DNA of 53,995 nucleotides, taken from positions 1 to 53,995 of the forward strand of contig WLOK01000003.1 of assembly GCA_009699315.1 (NCBI GenBank), given 5' to 3'. The notes beneath the pieces were generated by a model, which made no database searches, was not told the DNA's origin, and saw nothing but the letters and a program-made list of their open reading frames with translations. The position numbers were made by a program, and so were the translations under genes. The DNA comes from Actinomycetota bacterium. GTDB taxonomy: Bacteria; Actinomycetota; Actinomycetes; S36-B12. The first letter of the stretch is position 1, and each line of letters starts with the position of its first letter. Shown piece by piece: positions 25,872 through 36,205 of this stretch.

Positions 25872-26647
25872 AGCCCGTAGGCATCGTGGAGGTCCTCACC
25901 AACGGTGAGATCGAGATTGAGGGCCGCCTAGTCGAAGCTTCCAACACGACTCTGCGAGGAGTGGCGACTCTCAATGGCGTATCTCTCATGTGCGTGTACA
26001 AGCCACGGCAGGGCGAGCGCCCCTTGTGGGACTTCGCGGAGGGCACTTTGGGGTTTCGCGAAATAGCGACCTACCGCATCGCGGAGGCACTGAGTTGGAA
26101 CTGTGTCCCCACGACGGTGTGGCGAGAGTCTGGGCCACTGGGCGAGGGAATGTGCCAGTTGTGGATTGATCCCACCCCTGAGTCGGTCGTCGACATCGTT
26201 CCTCGAGACGAGGTCCCGGTGGGGTGGCGGCACATTGTGGACGCAGAAGATCAGGCGGGTCGACCGGTATCGCTAATCCATGCGGACACTCCAGAACTTC
26301 AACGTCTCGCGATTCTCGATGCGATCACGAACAACACAGATCGCAAGGGAGGACACATCTTGGTCGACGCCTTGGGCGGCATCTTCGGCATCGACCATGG
26401 CGTGTGTTTCCACCACGAAGACAAATTGCGGACGGTCCTGTGGGGCTGGATCGGTGAGCCCATCCCGGCAGACATCGTGACGGCCCTGCACTCGATCAGG
26501 AGTCAGATTGTGGATGGGCTCCTCGATGTCTGGCTGACGGTGACGGAGATCGACGCCACCACCGCTCGCATCGACCGCTTGCTGGAGTCCGGGACCTTCC
26601 CGAGCCCGACTGGCGCGTGGCCACCGTTGCCATGGCCCGCCTTCTAG
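25838..26647 (+). CDS. SCO1664 family protein (distant PI3K/PI4K-like kinase fold)
   Basis: A protein of up to 269 residues. Family features are [11 protein letters not shown], a Lys in [10 protein letters not shown], the catalytic-loop-like [14 protein letters not shown], and the metal-loop-like [10 protein letters not shown]. Placed in that order they resemble a phosphoinositide-kinase/protein-kinase core (Lys, then HxD-like NNTDRK, then ID). Substrate and activity are unknown. Starts: ATG 25838 overlaps DUF3090 by 34 nt, while GTG 25868 overlaps its stop as GTGA, the usual coupling here. Either is possible. mshC follows after 22 nt. Confidence 0.82.
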   Translation: MPASKRVSKKVKPVGIVEVLTNGEIEIEGRLVEASNTTLRGVATLNGVSLMCVYKPRQGERPLWDFAEGTLGFREIATYRIAEALSWNCVPTTVWRESGPLGEGMCQLWIDPTPESVVDIVPRDEVPVGWRHIVDAEDQAGRPVSLIHADTPELQRLAILDAITNNTDRKGGHILVDALGGIFGIDHGVCFHHEDKLRTVLWGWIGEPIPADIVTALHSIRSQIVDGLLDVWLTVTEIDATTARIDRLLESGTFPSPTGAWPPLPWPAF

Positions 26648-26669
26648 CAGGTCGCGCTACGCTCACGCC

Positions 26670-27893
26670 GTGGAGTCATGGCGCAGCCCAAACCTGCCCG
26701 CCCTGCCAGGCACTGGCCCGGCGGTGCGGCTTTTCGACACTTCTTCACAGTCGGTAGTGACCACAAAGCCCGAGACGACCGCGCGGATGTACGTGTGTGG
26801 AATCACGCCCTACGACGCCACCCACATTGGTCATGCGGCGACCTACATCGCTTTTGATTTGCTCAACCGCGCCTGGGGAGATGCTGGTCATGCAGTGCAC
26901 TACACCCAAAATGTGACAGATATTGACGATCCACTCCTTGAGCGTGCTGCTGCAACGGGTCAAGATTGGCGTGATGTAGCGATGCGTGAGACGGAACTCT
27001 TCCGCACCGACATGGCAGCCTTGAATGTGATTCCACCTACTGACTACATCGGTGCGGTTGAAGCTATCCCCGAAGTTGTGCGGCGCATTGAGGATTTGCA
27101 GGCACTTGGTCTCGTGTATCGAGTAGACGACGACTTCTATCTCGATATCTCCGCTGATGAGCGCTTTGGTTCGGTGGCCAATCTGCCTCGCGAGGAGATG
27201 ATTGCGATCTTCGCTGAGCGTGGGGGAGATCCGCATCGACCAGGCAAGCGCGATGCGCTGGACCCACTCCTATGGATGGCGGCACGACCCGGAGAACCGC
27301 ATTGGCCCGCCAGCTTAGGAGCAGGGCGGCCCGGCTGGCACATAGAATGCGTAGCGATCGGCCTTGAACATCTCGGCTTCAGCTTCGACGTGCAAGGCGG
27401 TGGATCAGATCTGGCCTTTCCCCATCACGAAATGGGAGCAAGCCAAGGACAATTGCTGTGCCAGGACTGGCCATTTGCCAAGGCGTACGTTCACGCGGGC
27501 ATGGTGCATCTCGACGGGCACAAAATGAGTAAGTCTCGCGGCAACCTTGTCTTCGTTTCGAAGTTGCGCGAATCCGGTGAAGATCCAGCGGCGATTCGTT
27601 TAGCCATACTCGCGCATCATTACCGAAATGATTGGGAGTGGACCCAAGAGTGTTTGGTGGCTGCACGCCATCGACTTAAGTTGTGGCGGCACGCTTTTGA
27701 CGCCCAAGCAGGTGCATCCGGACACGATGTTTTGATACAGATCCGCACTCATCTCAGCAACGACCTCGATGCGCCCGCGGCATTAGCGGCGGTAGATGCG
27801 TGGGTCGCGCAGTCGGCCACTGACAAGTCGGACGAATCCGCCGGCTCACTTACCCGTAACGCCGTGATGGCCTTACTGGGAGTGCACGCTTAA
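26670..27893 (+). CDS. mshC: L-cysteine:1D-myo-inositol 2-amino-2-deoxy-alpha-D-glucopyranoside ligase
   Basis: A 407-residue cysteinyl-tRNA-synthetase-like enzyme that joins cysteine to GlcN-inositol in mycothiol synthesis. It has the HIGH motif (52-55), a zinc ligand in [10 protein letters not shown] (Cys43), and HKMSKS (about 284-289). Missing anticodon-binding sequence and the actinobacterial context distinguish it from CysS. TACGCT at 26658-26663 is 6 nt before the GTG, so the transcript is probably leaderless and independent of the upstream genes. The stop shares TTAA with the convergent PAC2 gene. Confidence 0.94.
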   Translation: MESWRSPNLPALPGTGPAVRLFDTSSQSVVTTKPETTARMYVCGITPYDATHIGHAATYIAFDLLNRAWGDAGHAVHYTQNVTDIDDPLLERAAATGQDWRDVAMRETELFRTDMAALNVIPPTDYIGAVEAIPEVVRRIEDLQALGLVYRVDDDFYLDISADERFGSVANLPREEMIAIFAERGGDPHRPGKRDALDPLLWMAARPGEPHWPASLGAGRPGWHIECVAIGLEHLGFSFDVQGGGSDLAFPHHEMGASQGQLLCQDWPFAKAYVHAGMVHLDGHKMSKSRGNLVFVSKLRESGEDPAAIRLAILAHHYRNDWEWTQECLVAARHRLKLWRHAFDAQAGASGHDVLIQIRTHLSNDLDAPAALAAVDAWVAQSATDKSDESAGSLTRNAVMALLGVHA

Positions 27894-28735
27894 CCTTCTG
27901 ATCCGTGCCTGCGTAAATAGCGTTCGAATTCACGCGCGATCGTATCGCCGCTCACGTCTGCCATGTCGTCGTCGCGGGCTTCTTCAAGATCGCGTACGTG
28001 ACCGGCGAAGTCTTCATCCTCTTGCACCATCTCGTCGATGCCCGCCGCCCAGGCACGTGAGTCATCGGTGAGATCTCCCATTGGCACCGGCATATCCAGA
28101 ACGTCCTCGACATGCTGGAGGAGTGCCATCGTTGCCTTGGGCGATGGCGGGGCGGCGGCGTAGTGCGGAACCGCAGCCCAGAATGACACGGCGGGAATAC
28201 CCGCACGATGACAGGCTTCCTGAATCACGCCAACGATGCCAGTCGGACCCTCGTAACGTGATGGTTCGAGCCCTAGTCGGGTCGAGACCTCGTCGTCGGT
28301 AGACGTTCCGGTGACGGGGACCGGGCGAGTGTGGGGACTGTCGGAGAGCAGCGCACCCAAAGTCACCACCATCTCAACCCCGAGGGATTGCGCAAGCGTG
28401 ACGATTTCTGCGGTGAACTGCTTCCATCGCATGTTTGGCTCAACGCCTTGGACCAAGATCACGTCGCGGCTAGCCAAGGGCAGACGAGCGACATGGAAAC
28501 TAGTGGTGGGCCAGGTCAGGGTACGCGCACCATTTTCATCAAAGGCAACATTGGGTCGGTTGACCTGATAGTCGTAGTACTCCTCGGGATCGATCTCGGC
28601 AAGATCGGTCGCGTCCCAGACTTCGCATAGATGCGCGATGGCGCCGCTGGCGGCCTCGCCCGCGTCGTTCCAGCCCTCGAAGGCAGCCAGCATGATCGGG
28701 TTGACCAGCGACGGACGGGACTCTGACTCGATCAA
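27890..28735 (-). CDS. PAC2 family protein (proteasome-assembly-chaperone-like)
   Basis: A 281-residue protein. Family features are [14 protein letters not shown] near the start, [21 protein letters not shown] in the middle, and an acidic C-terminal part. The eukaryotic PAC2 fold helps assemble 20S proteasomes; the bacterial role is unproven. The TTG at 28735 is chosen as start because a perfect AAGGAGG (28743-28749, minus strand) stands 7 nt before it. An upstream in-frame TTG would hide that site inside the gene. Placed 2.5 kb from the ARC-Pup-proteasome locus, it may act with it. Confidence 0.85.
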   Translation of the reverse strand: MIESESRPSLVNPIMLAAFEGWNDAGEAASGAIAHLCEVWDATDLAEIDPEEYYDYQVNRPNVAFDENGARTLTWPTTSFHVARLPLASRDVILVQGVEPNMRWKQFTAEIVTLAQSLGVEMVVTLGALLSDSPHTRPVPVTGTSTDDEVSTRLGLEPSRYEGPTGIVGVIQEACHRAGIPAVSFWAAVPHYAAAPPSPKATMALLQHVEDVLDMPVPMGDLTDDSRAWAAGIDEMVQEDEDFAGHVRDLEEARDDDMADVSGDTIAREFERYLRRHGSEG

Positions 28736-28812
28736 GACTGCACCTCCTTGCCCCAACCCTACGGCCCTACGGGCGAATTTGGGTCGGGGTGGCCCATGGT
28801 TACCCTTGCGGG

Positions 28813-29481
28813 GTGCAGCCGGCCGCCATTCTCTTCGATATGGACGGCACTCTCGTGGATACCGAGCACGTGTGGCTCGAGGGCGAGATCCTCACGATGT
28901 CCACGCTGGGGGGCACGTGGTCGGCGGCAGATCAGGCTGTCTGCCTCGGTGGCCCGCTCGAGCGAGTGGCTGACTACATGGTGGCTAAGTCAGGGACGCA
29001 GACCCCTAGCAACGTGGTGGGAAGCCGCCTCATCGCCACCATGGAGACCCTCTTCCGTCGCGAGGATCCGACTTGGCAGCCAGGAGCCCGTGAATTGTTA
29101 ACAGCGGCTCACAGCGTGGGTATCCCCACCGCACTTGTCTCTGCCTCATGGCGCACTTTGATGAACGCTGTGACAGAGGCTGTTACGCGAGAGTTTGGAT
29201 TCAACCCGTTCACGGTCACCGTCGCGGGAGACGAAGTCTCCGACACCAAACCGCACCCCAGGCCCTATTGGCAAGCCGCTGCTGCACTCGGCGTAGACAT
29301 CGACAAGTGCGTCGTGATCGAGGATTCGCCTACCGGAGTCGCGTCCGGGCAAGCATCAGGAGCCTTTGTCATCGCAGTGCCGCACATCGCGCCAGTGGGG
29401 GCCGACCCACGAACCGCTGTCGTGTCGAGCCTCACCGAGGTGACGTTAGACCGAATCAACGTATGGATCACGCCGAACTAG
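28813..29481 (+). CDS. HAD-superfamily phosphatase (beta-phosphoglucomutase-like)
   Basis: A 222-residue HAD protein. Motif I is FDMDGTLVDTE (Asp9, Asp11), motif II is a serine near ALVSAS, and motif III/IV is KPHPRPYWQAAAALGVD with VIEDSPTGV. The alpha-helical cap lies between motifs I and II. Its substrate is unknown. The GTG at 28813 is supported by TACCCT (28801-28806) 6 nt upstream and TTGGGT (28779-28784) 16 nt before that, a complete leaderless promoter. Confidence 0.86.
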   Translation: MQPAAILFDMDGTLVDTEHVWLEGEILTMSTLGGTWSAADQAVCLGGPLERVADYMVAKSGTQTPSNVVGSRLIATMETLFRREDPTWQPGARELLTAAHSVGIPTALVSASWRTLMNAVTEAVTREFGFNPFTVTVAGDEVSDTKPHPRPYWQAAAALGVDIDKCVVIEDSPTGVASGQASGAFVIAVPHIAPVGADPRTAVVSSLTEVTLDRINVWITPN

Positions 29482-29491
29482 ACCCCAACAG

Positions 29492-30271
29492 CTACTTGGA
29501 GAACGCCGGACAGATTGCCTTGTGTGCGCACCAATCGCACAACCGGCTGGTCTTTGTGGGCCATTCATCAAGCTCGATGGCTCGTTCGATCGCCTCGTGT
29601 AGCGCCATGATTGTGCGCTCGATGGCGAGAAGATCCTCTTCGGTCGGCTCGTAGCGCACGATCTCGCCACTGCCCAGATAGAGCAGTTGCAGCATTTTCG
29701 GGATCTCCCCACGGATTCGCCACACGACCAGCGCGTAAAAACGCATCTGGAACAGCGCCTTGCCCTCGTAGGCAGGCTTAGGCGCCTTTCCGGTCTTGTA
29801 ATCGACGATGCGTATCGCGCCATCGGGCGCGATGTCGAGTCGATCCACATAGCCGCGCAAGACGAGACCTGACGCAGTCTCGGTGCGTACCTCAACTTCG
29901 CGCCCCTCTGGTTCGAGGCGTCGCGGATCCTCGAGTCGGAAATAGGCGTGAATCAGCGGTCGCGCTTCGTTGAGCCACGCTAAGACATTGGCCGAGGATG
30001 CGTCACCCCCGGGAACTGCGACGTCAAGAAGTGCCGGATCGTCAGCGAGCAAAGCGTCCCAAGCTTCTTCGATGAGTTCCACAACATTGTCCGGTGTGCG
30101 GTCGGGTGCCGGAAGGTCGAACATGCGCTCAAGGACCTCATGCACGAGGGTGCCCTTAAGAGCTGCGGCGCTGGGTGGCTCGGGAAGCCGGTCTATCGCG
30201 CGGTACTTGAACAATTGCGGGCACTGCATGAAGTCCTGGGCCCGAGACGGCGACAAAGAAGTGATCGACAT
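29492..30271 (-). CDS. RecB-family PD-(D/E)XK exonuclease with Fe-S cysteines
   Basis: A 259-residue nuclease related to the Cas4/AddB nuclease domain. The catalytic core shows YVDRLDI (Asp143) and IVDYKTGK (Asp157, Lys159), followed by the QMRFYAL helix. Cys17 and Cys245, Cys248 and Cys254 (CX2CX5C) match the 4Fe-4S staple of this group. It probably works in DNA repair. No CRISPR is nearby. TAGCCT (30278-30283, minus strand) is 6 nt before the ATG. It is divergent from trmI. Confidence 0.87.
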   Translation of the reverse strand: MSITSLSPSRAQDFMQCPQLFKYRAIDRLPEPPSAAALKGTLVHEVLERMFDLPAPDRTPDNVVELIEEAWDALLADDPALLDVAVPGGDASSANVLAWLNEARPLIHAYFRLEDPRRLEPEGREVEVRTETASGLVLRGYVDRLDIAPDGAIRIVDYKTGKAPKPAYEGKALFQMRFYALVVWRIRGEIPKMLQLLYLGSGEIVRYEPTEEDLLAIERTIMALHEAIERAIELDEWPTKTSRLCDWCAHKAICPAFSK

Positions 30272-30277
30272 GCGGGC

Positions 30278-30320
30278 AGGCTACGACCAAGGGCTGACAT
30301 ATGTGGGACCCCGGTAGCCT
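30278..30320. promoter_or_regulatory. divergent leaderless promoters of the RecB-type nuclease and trmI
   Basis: TAGCCT on the minus strand (30278-30283) lies 6 nt before the nuclease ATG, and TAGCCT on the plus strand (30315-30320) lies 7 nt before the trmI GTG. The two identical -10 boxes are 31 bp apart, which leaves no room for separate upstream regions. Confidence 0.6.
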
Positions 30321-30327
30321 GTCGCGT

Positions 30328-31227
30328 GTGAGTAATGACGTGACCCCATTGAATCGACCGCGCGGCCCTTTCATGGAAGGTGACCTCGTGCAGTTGACTG
30401 ATCCCAAGGGGCGGATCCGGACAATCACGCTCAAGCCCGGCAAGACGTGGCACTCGCATAAAGGCGGCATCGAGCACGACAGTCTCATCGGACAGCCCGA
30501 GGGAATCGTGGTGACCACCGTCGGCGGAATTTCCTACCTCGCACAGCGCCCGCAACTACTCGACTTCGTGCTATCCATGCCACGTGGGGCGACAGTGGTC
30601 TACCCGAAGGATGCTGCTCGAATAGTGTCGCTCGCCGATCTTGAGCCTGGTGGCCGCGCACTTGAAGCAGGCGCTGGTTCAGGTGCACTGACGTGTTCCC
30701 TACTGCGCTCGGTGGGGTCGACCGGTTCAGTTTTGTCCTACGAGAGACGTGATGACTTCGCCGAAGTTGCTCGGAAAAACGTTGCCACATGGTTTGGAGC
30801 CGCGCCCACTCAGTGGGAACTACGTGTGGGAGATCTCCAAGAGGCCGAAATTGAGGCTGGGTCATTCGACGCCGTTGTGCTAGACATGCTGGCGCCATGG
30901 GAATGCCTCGACATAGCGGCGCGGGCGCTCCGCCCGGGTGGGGCATTCGTGGTCTACGTAGCCACAGCGACACAGCTCTCCCGCGTTGCTGAGGCCCTTC
31001 GGGCATCGGGGGAGTGGGCGGAGCCTCGGGCCGAGGAGTCACTAATCCGGACCTGGCACCTCGAGGGCCTCTCGGTTCGACCGGACCATCGCATGATTGC
31101 CCACACGGGCTTCTTAGTCGTGTCTCGCCGTTTGGCGCCCGGCACAGTTCTGCCGCTTCGGCGCACTCGGCCAGCCAAGGGCGCCTATGGAGAAGATTGG
31201 GAGCAAGCCGCGACCGAATTTTCGTGA
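30328..31227 (+). CDS. trmI: tRNA (adenine-58-N1) methyltransferase
   Basis: A 299-residue SAM-dependent enzyme making m1A58 in the T loop of tRNA. The N-terminal beta domain ([26 protein letters not shown]) precedes the Rossmann domain. The SAM motif is [10 protein letters not shown] (about 112-121) and VLDMLAPWE is the catalytic Asp region. The GTG at 30328 is selected by TAGCCT 7 nt upstream. TrmI directly upstream of ARC is the standard order in actinobacterial proteasome loci. Confidence 0.92.
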   Translation: MSNDVTPLNRPRGPFMEGDLVQLTDPKGRIRTITLKPGKTWHSHKGGIEHDSLIGQPEGIVVTTVGGISYLAQRPQLLDFVLSMPRGATVVYPKDAARIVSLADLEPGGRALEAGAGSGALTCSLLRSVGSTGSVLSYERRDDFAEVARKNVATWFGAAPTQWELRVGDLQEAEIEAGSFDAVVLDMLAPWECLDIAARALRPGGAFVVYVATATQLSRVAEALRASGEWAEPRAEESLIRTWHLEGLSVRPDHRMIAHTGFLVVSRRLAPGTVLPLRRTRPAKGAYGEDWEQAATEFS

Positions 31228-31282
31228 TTGTGGCTCGCTGCGGCGTAGGGTCGAAGCAGATATGGTCGCAGCGGAGGTATTC

Positions 31283-32938
31283 ATGACTACGTCAGACGGC
31301 AATCCGTCGGGATTGAATCTTGAGGGCCGCTTGGCCGCCCTTCAGCGCGAGTATGTCGCCGAGAAGGAGCGCAACTCCCGGCTCGTGGAGACCTTGCGTG
31401 ACGCGCGCGATCAGATCGTCATCATGCGCGAGGAGATCGAACGCCTTGCTGAGCCTCCAGCTACCTACGGCGTTTTTTTGCAGTCGCATGGTGACTCCAT
31501 CGACATCAGCACGTCTGGGCGCAAGATGCGCGTCGGTGTAGCGCCCAATGTCGATATCTCCCTCTTGCTGCCCGGCCAAGAGGTCATGTTGAACGAGGCC
31601 TTCACCGTTGTAGAGGCGCTCTCCTTCGAACGCCATGGCGATGTCATGATGGTCAAAGAGATTCTCGAAGATGGCGACCGTGCTCTTGTGATCACCCACA
31701 GTGACGAAGAACGCATCGTTCGCCTAGCAGAGCCGCTCCGCGCAAAACTGCCGCGAGCTGGTGATTCGCTACTGACCGATAACCGCTCGGGTTACGCGTT
31801 TGAGATCATCCCAAAGTCCGAAGTAGAAGAGTTGGTGCTGGAAGAAGTTCCCGACATTGACTACACCGACATTGGCGGACTCGGGCGGCAGATCGAAATG
31901 ATCCGGGATGCCGTGGAACTGCCGTTCCTGCACCCGGAGCTATTTGCCGAGCACAAGCTCGCTGCGCCCAAGGGCATCTTGCTCTACGGTCCGCCCGGCT
32001 GCGGAAAGACGCTCATCGCTAAGGCCGTAGCCAATGGTCTAGCCAAGCATGTTGCGGCGAAGACAGGTCGCCCTGAAGGTCGGTCCTACTTCCTCAACAT
32101 CAAGGGCCCCGAACTCCTCAACAAATATGTCGGCGAGACCGAGCGGCATATTCGACTCATTTTCCAACGGGCGCGCGAGAAGGCATCGGAGGGCATGCCG
32201 GTCATCGTCTTCTTCGATGAGATGGACTCTTTGTTCCGCACCCGCGGGTCTGGCGTCTCCTCGGATGTCGAAAACACGATCGTGCCGCAGCTCCTCAGTG
32301 AGCTAGATGGCGTTGAGGCTCTCGAAAACGTGATTGTCATCGGAGCATCTAACCGCGAGGACATGATTGACCCGGCCATTCTTCGACCGGGTCGGCTCGA
32401 TGTGAAGATCAAGATCGAACGTCCCGATGCCGAGTCGGCGCGAGAGATCATGATGAAGTACCTCACACCCGACCTTCCGCTTCACAGTGACGATCTGCAG
32501 GAGCATGGCGGCAGCCCGGAGGCAACGTGTGTGTCGATGGTGCAGCGCACCATCGAGCGGATGTATTCCGATGGCGAAGAAAACCACTTCCTCGAAGTCA
32601 CGTATGCAGATGGCGATAAGGAAATTCTGTACTTCCGTGACTTCAATAGTGGTGCGATGATCGAGAACATCGTCGCTCGTGCAAAAAAGCTCGCCATCAA
32701 GGATTTCCTTGACTCTGGACAGCGTGGCATCCGGGTCAGTCATCTTCTCTCGTCCGCTGTTGATGAGTTCCGCGAAAACGAGGATCTGCCCAACACCACA
32801 AATCCCGATGACTGGGCGCGTATCTCTGGCAAGAAGGGCCAGCGCATTGTCTTCATCCGGACCCTGATTCACGGCAAGCAGGGCACCGAGGCGGGTCGAT
32901 CCATTGACTCCGTGACCAACACAGGTCAGTACTTGTAG
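31283..32938 (+). CDS. arc: proteasomal AAA ATPase (ARC/Mpa)
   Basis: A 551-residue ring ATPase that binds pupylated proteins, unfolds them and feeds them to the 20S core. An N-terminal coiled coil (about 10-55) recognises Pup, and two OB-type domains follow. The AAA domain has Walker A GPPGCGKT (about 236-243), Walker B VFFDEMDS (near 310) and SRH residues in [17 protein letters not shown]. The C-terminal GQYL is the gate-opening tail that docks on PrcA. GGAGG 5 nt before the ATG at 31283 fixes the start. TAGGGT at 31246-31251 is a possible -10. Confidence 0.96.
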   Translation: MTTSDGNPSGLNLEGRLAALQREYVAEKERNSRLVETLRDARDQIVIMREEIERLAEPPATYGVFLQSHGDSIDISTSGRKMRVGVAPNVDISLLLPGQEVMLNEAFTVVEALSFERHGDVMMVKEILEDGDRALVITHSDEERIVRLAEPLRAKLPRAGDSLLTDNRSGYAFEIIPKSEVEELVLEEVPDIDYTDIGGLGRQIEMIRDAVELPFLHPELFAEHKLAAPKGILLYGPPGCGKTLIAKAVANGLAKHVAAKTGRPEGRSYFLNIKGPELLNKYVGETERHIRLIFQRAREKASEGMPVIVFFDEMDSLFRTRGSGVSSDVENTIVPQLLSELDGVEALENVIVIGASNREDMIDPAILRPGRLDVKIKIERPDAESAREIMMKYLTPDLPLHSDDLQEHGGSPEATCVSMVQRTIERMYSDGEENHFLEVTYADGDKEILYFRDFNSGAMIENIVARAKKLAIKDFLDSGQRGIRVSHLLSSAVDEFRENEDLPNTTNPDDWARISGKKGQRIVFIRTLIHGKQGTEAGRSIDSVTNTGQYL

Positions 32939-32940
32939 CA

Positions 32941-34455
32941 ATGAGCGTCCATCGGGTTATGGGCATCGAGACGGAGTACGGCATCTCCGTACCCGGGCAC
33001 CCTCACATCAACTCGATGCTGACGTCGTCGCAGGTGGTCAATGCGTACGCAGGTTTGACCGGGCTAGACAGAGCCGCCAAGGCAAGTTGGGTCTACGCGG
33101 ACGAATCACCGCTGCGTGACGCGCGTGGTTTTGACCTCAGCCGTTCCGATGCCGATCCCTCGCAACTGACCGATGACGATCATGGGCTGGCGAATCTCAT
33201 TCTGACGAATGGTGCGCGCTTCTACGTGGATCACGCACACCCCGAATACAGCACGCCAGAAGTCACTAATCCGCGCGATGCAGTTCTCTGGGACCGCGCT
33301 GGCATGGTCATCATGCAACGGTCCGCAACAGCAGCCTCCGCTCAACCGGGCGCATTGCCGATTCAGTTGTACAAGAACAACACCGACAACAAGGGTTCGT
33401 CTTATGGCTGTCATGAAAATTACCTCATGCAGCGGCGCACGTCGTTCGCTGAGATTGTGCGCACTCTCACTCCGTTCTTCATCACCCGGCAGATCATGTC
33501 TGGGTCCGGACGTGTTGGGCTCGGCCAAGAAGGGCGAAAGCATGGCTATCAGCTGAGCCAACGGGCCGACTTCTTCGAGGTGGAGGTGGGTCTTGAGACC
33601 ACGCTGAAGCGCCCGATCATCAACACCCGAGACGAGCCACATGCAGACCCTGAGCTATACCGACGATTACACGTCATCGTGGGAGATGCGAATCTCAGTG
33701 AATTCGCCACTTTCCTCAAGATGGGCACAACCGCATTGGTGCTAACGCTGATCGAAGATGGCATCGTCTTGCCGGACATCACACCGGAGAAGCCTGTTGC
33801 AACGATGCATGCTGTCTCGCACGATGTTTCACTGTCGAAGCCGTTCACCTTGCAGTCCGGCCGCCGTGTCACCGCTGTACAACTTCAATGGGAGTTCTTC
33901 GAGGCTGCAACCAAGCATTGCCAAGACAAGTACGGCACCACAATGGACGATCAAACCCGTGAAGTTCTCGACGCATGGGAGACCTTATTGAACGATCTCG
34001 AACGGGATCCGTTCAGCGCCGCTGATCGCGTCGACTGGGTCGCCAAACTCTCCCTGATGGAGGGTTACCGACGCCGTGACAATCTCGAGTGGAACTCACC
34101 GAGACTGCAATTAGTTGACCTGCAGTATTCGGACATTCGCCCAGATCGCGGTCTCGCTCAACTGCTCGAGGACCGGGGATCCTTGCGTCGACTCACCACC
34201 GCCAGCGACGTTGAGCAGGCGGTGAGCAGGCCACCTGAGGATACGCGCGCGTTTTTCCGCGGTGAGTGCATGCGACGGTTCACTGACTCGATCGCGGCCG
34301 CATCATGGGACTCGGTGATTTTTGATGTAGCGGGCCAGGATTCTCTAAAGCGCGTCCCCACCTTGGATCCGCTCAAAGGCACGCGGGCGCATGTCGGTCA
34401 CCTCCTTGATGAGGCCCAGTCGGCCGAGGATTTAATTCGACTTCTTCGCGACTGA
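32941..34455 (+). CDS. dop: Pup deamidase/depupylase
   Basis: A 504-residue glutamine-synthetase-like enzyme. It converts the C-terminal Gln of Pup to Glu and removes Pup from substrates. The nucleotide-metal motif is MGIETEYG with Glu10, and the nucleophile-region Asp97 is in YVDHAHPEYSTPE. The Dop-specific loop rich in Asp and Ser (about 45-85) separates it from Paf[19 protein letters not shown] is shared with PafA. It starts 2 nt after arc and is needed here because Pup ends in Gln. Confidence 0.95.
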   Translation: MSVHRVMGIETEYGISVPGHPHINSMLTSSQVVNAYAGLTGLDRAAKASWVYADESPLRDARGFDLSRSDADPSQLTDDDHGLANLILTNGARFYVDHAHPEYSTPEVTNPRDAVLWDRAGMVIMQRSATAASAQPGALPIQLYKNNTDNKGSSYGCHENYLMQRRTSFAEIVRTLTPFFITRQIMSGSGRVGLGQEGRKHGYQLSQRADFFEVEVGLETTLKRPIINTRDEPHADPELYRRLHVIVGDANLSEFATFLKMGTTALVLTLIEDGIVLPDITPEKPVATMHAVSHDVSLSKPFTLQSGRRVTAVQLQWEFFEAATKHCQDKYGTTMDDQTREVLDAWETLLNDLERDPFSAADRVDWVAKLSLMEGYRRRDNLEWNSPRLQLVDLQYSDIRPDRGLAQLLEDRGSLRRLTTASDVEQAVSRPPEDTRAFFRGECMRRFTDSIAAASWDSVIFDVAGQDSLKRVPTLDPLKGTRAHVGHLLDEAQSAEDLIRLLRD

Positions 34456-34482
34456 CAAGGGGCACTCCCGCGGTTGGCGATA

Positions 34483-34501
34483 TAGGCTGAAGAAAAGGAG
34501 G
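34483..34501 (+). promoter_or_regulatory. probable pup promoter (-10) and strong Shine-Dalgarno
   Basis: TAGGCT at 34483-34488 matches the -10 pattern seen across the window, and AAGGAGG ends 4 nt before the pup ATG at 34506. Together they would give pup its own short-leader mRNA inside the locus. No good -35 hexamer was found. Confidence 0.5.
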
Positions 34502-34505
34502 AACC

Positions 34506-34688
34506 ATGAGCCAGGAACGCCAGCAGCGCGCGTCGACCCCCAGCCAGGTGGACGAGGACGCTACCGCCGCCCCCGTGCGCAATGATTTGTCTGCCGACGT
34601 CGACTCCATCCTCGATGAGATTGATGACGTGCTCGAGGAGAACGCCGAGGAGTTCGTCAAGTCCTTCGTGCAAAAGGGTGGCCAGTGA
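34506..34688 (+). CDS. pup: prokaryotic ubiquitin-like protein Pup
   Basis: A 60-residue, largely disordered protein tag that is attached by its C-terminus to lysines of target proteins. The acidic middle ([18 protein letters not shown]) forms the helix that zips with ARC. The tail is QKGGQ, so Dop must deamidate it before PafA can use it. Length and tail are standard. The stop overlaps the prcB start (GTGA). Confidence 0.97.
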   Translation: MSQERQQRASTPSQVDEDATAAPVRNDLSADVDSILDEIDDVLEENAEEFVKSFVQKGGQ

Positions 34689-35503
34689 CCGACCTTTCCT
34701 CGTTCTCCGATTACCTGTCCCAAGCCGCGCCGCACCTACTGCCTGGGGCGCGTCTGACGGCAGATGATTCTGCGCGGATGGATGTCCCGCACGGCACCAC
34801 AATCGTCGCGCTTACGTGTGCAGGTGGCATCGTCATGGCCGGCGATCGACGGGCGACCATGGGCAATGTCATCGCACAACGCGACATCGAAAAGGTCTTC
34901 CGGGCTGATAGCCACTCAGTAGTCGGCATTGCCGGAGCGGCAGGCATCGCGATCGAACTCGTGCGCCTCTTCCAAGTGGAGCTTGAGCATTACGAAAAGA
35001 TCGAAGGCGTCCCGCTGAGCCTCGATGGCAAAGCAAATCGACTGGCCACCCTGTTACGAGCCAATCTTCCGCTCGCGATGCAGGGGCTGGCGGTTGTGCC
35101 TTTGTACGGTGGCTTCGACCAGATGCGTGGGCTCGGCCGCATCTTCTCCTACGACGTCACCGGCGGGCGCTACGAGGAACGCGATCACCATGCGGTCGGA
35201 TCTGGATCGCTGTTCGCGCGTGGGTCGTTGAAGAAATTGTTCAGTCCCAATCTCGACCGACACGACGCCATCCAGGTCGCGATAGAGGCGCTCTTCGACG
35301 CCGCCGATGACGACTCGGCGACGGGCGGCCCGGACCTCGCACGTCAGATCTACCCGGTTGTCGCCTTAGCCGATCGCGAAGGTGTGCACATCATTGGCGA
35401 TGACGAGCTCGTCCCTGTCATTCAATCCGTCGTTGATGCTCGACAAACGCGCCCCGATGGCCCCATCGCCCGAATTGGTCGCGCCAAGGGAGTTGACGCG
35501 TGA
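34685..35503 (+). CDS. prcB: proteasome beta subunit
   Basis: A 272-residue precursor of the catalytic 20S subunit. The propeptide of 37 residues ends in HG, and the mature protein begins [11 protein letters not shown] with nucleophile Thr38. GDRRAT carries the conserved Asp/Arg pair, and the catalytic Lys lies in the DIEKVFRA segment. The propeptide is clearly shorter than the mycobacterial one as I remember it. GTGA overlaps exist on both sides, so pup, prcB and prcA are coupled. Confidence 0.96.
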   Translation: MTDLSSFSDYLSQAAPHLLPGARLTADDSARMDVPHGTTIVALTCAGGIVMAGDRRATMGNVIAQRDIEKVFRADSHSVVGIAGAAGIAIELVRLFQVELEHYEKIEGVPLSLDGKANRLATLLRANLPLAMQGLAVVPLYGGFDQMRGLGRIFSYDVTGGRYEERDHHAVGSGSLFARGSLKKLFSPNLDRHDAIQVAIEALFDAADDDSATGGPDLARQIYPVVALADREGVHIIGDDELVPVIQSVVDARQTRPDGPIARIGRAKGVDA

Positions 35504-36198
35504 TGAGTAGCCCGTACTACGTGTCCCCAGAGCAATTCATGAAAGACCGCGCTGACTACGCGCGCAAAGGCATTGCTCGCGGACGTAGTGTCGTGGTGGT
35601 GCAGTACGAAGGTGGCATCCTTTTCGTGGCCGAGAATCCGTCGCGAGCGTTGCACAAAGTCTCAGAGATCTACGACCGCATCGCGTTCGCCGCGGTGGGC
35701 AAGTACAACGAGTTTGAGAGTCTGCGTGTTGCTGGCGTCCGACTCGCGGACATGCGTGGTTACGCCTACGCCCGCTCTGACGTGACTGTACGCAGTCTTG
35801 CTAACGCATATGCGCAGTCGTTGGGAGCAATCTTCACGGAAGGCCAAAAGCCACTCGAAGTCGAAATTGTGGTTGCAGAGGTTGGTGCGACCCCCGATCT
35901 GGACCAGATGTACCGGCTCACTTTTGACGGTTCTGTTGCGGACGAACAGCACTATGTCAGCATGGGTGGCTCATCTGAGTCAGTTAACAACTCCTTGCAA
36001 AGTTCCTGGCAGCCCCGCATGGATTTCGATGCGGCTCTACGTCTGGCCGTACAAGCACTCAGTTCCGAAGACAGTGAATCGACCTCGCGGACTCTCGTGC
36101 CCAGTCAGCTTGAGGTGGCCTATCTCGATCGCACCAAGCCCGGCCGTGCCTTTCAGCGCGTGAGCAGTGAAAGTCTCGCCGGGATAATCGCCGAATAG
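35500..36198 (+). CDS. prcA: proteasome alpha subunit
   Basis: A 232-residue subunit of the outer 20S rings, which gate substrate entry. The alpha-type N-terminus [20 protein letters not shown] is complete and there is no catalytic Thr. The start is GTG 35500 (GTGA with prcB) or the adjacent ATG 35503; both give nearly the same protein. The C-terminal tail LAGIIAE is short. It is the docking partner of the ARC GQYL tail. Confidence 0.95.
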   Translation: MMSSPYYVSPEQFMKDRADYARKGIARGRSVVVVQYEGGILFVAENPSRALHKVSEIYDRIAFAAVGKYNEFESLRVAGVRLADMRGYAYARSDVTVRSLANAYAQSLGAIFTEGQKPLEVEIVVAEVGATPDLDQMYRLTFDGSVADEQHYVSMGGSSESVNNSLQSSWQPRMDFDAALRLAVQALSSEDSESTSRTLVPSQLEVAYLDRTKPGRAFQRVSSESLAGIIAE

Positions 36199-36205
36199 GC
36201 GCGAT

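Noticed and set aside
29492-30271. RecB-type nuclease as a Cas4 protein of a CRISPR system
   Set aside because: No repeats or other cas genes nearby; the gene beside trmI is a normal actinobacterial arrangement.
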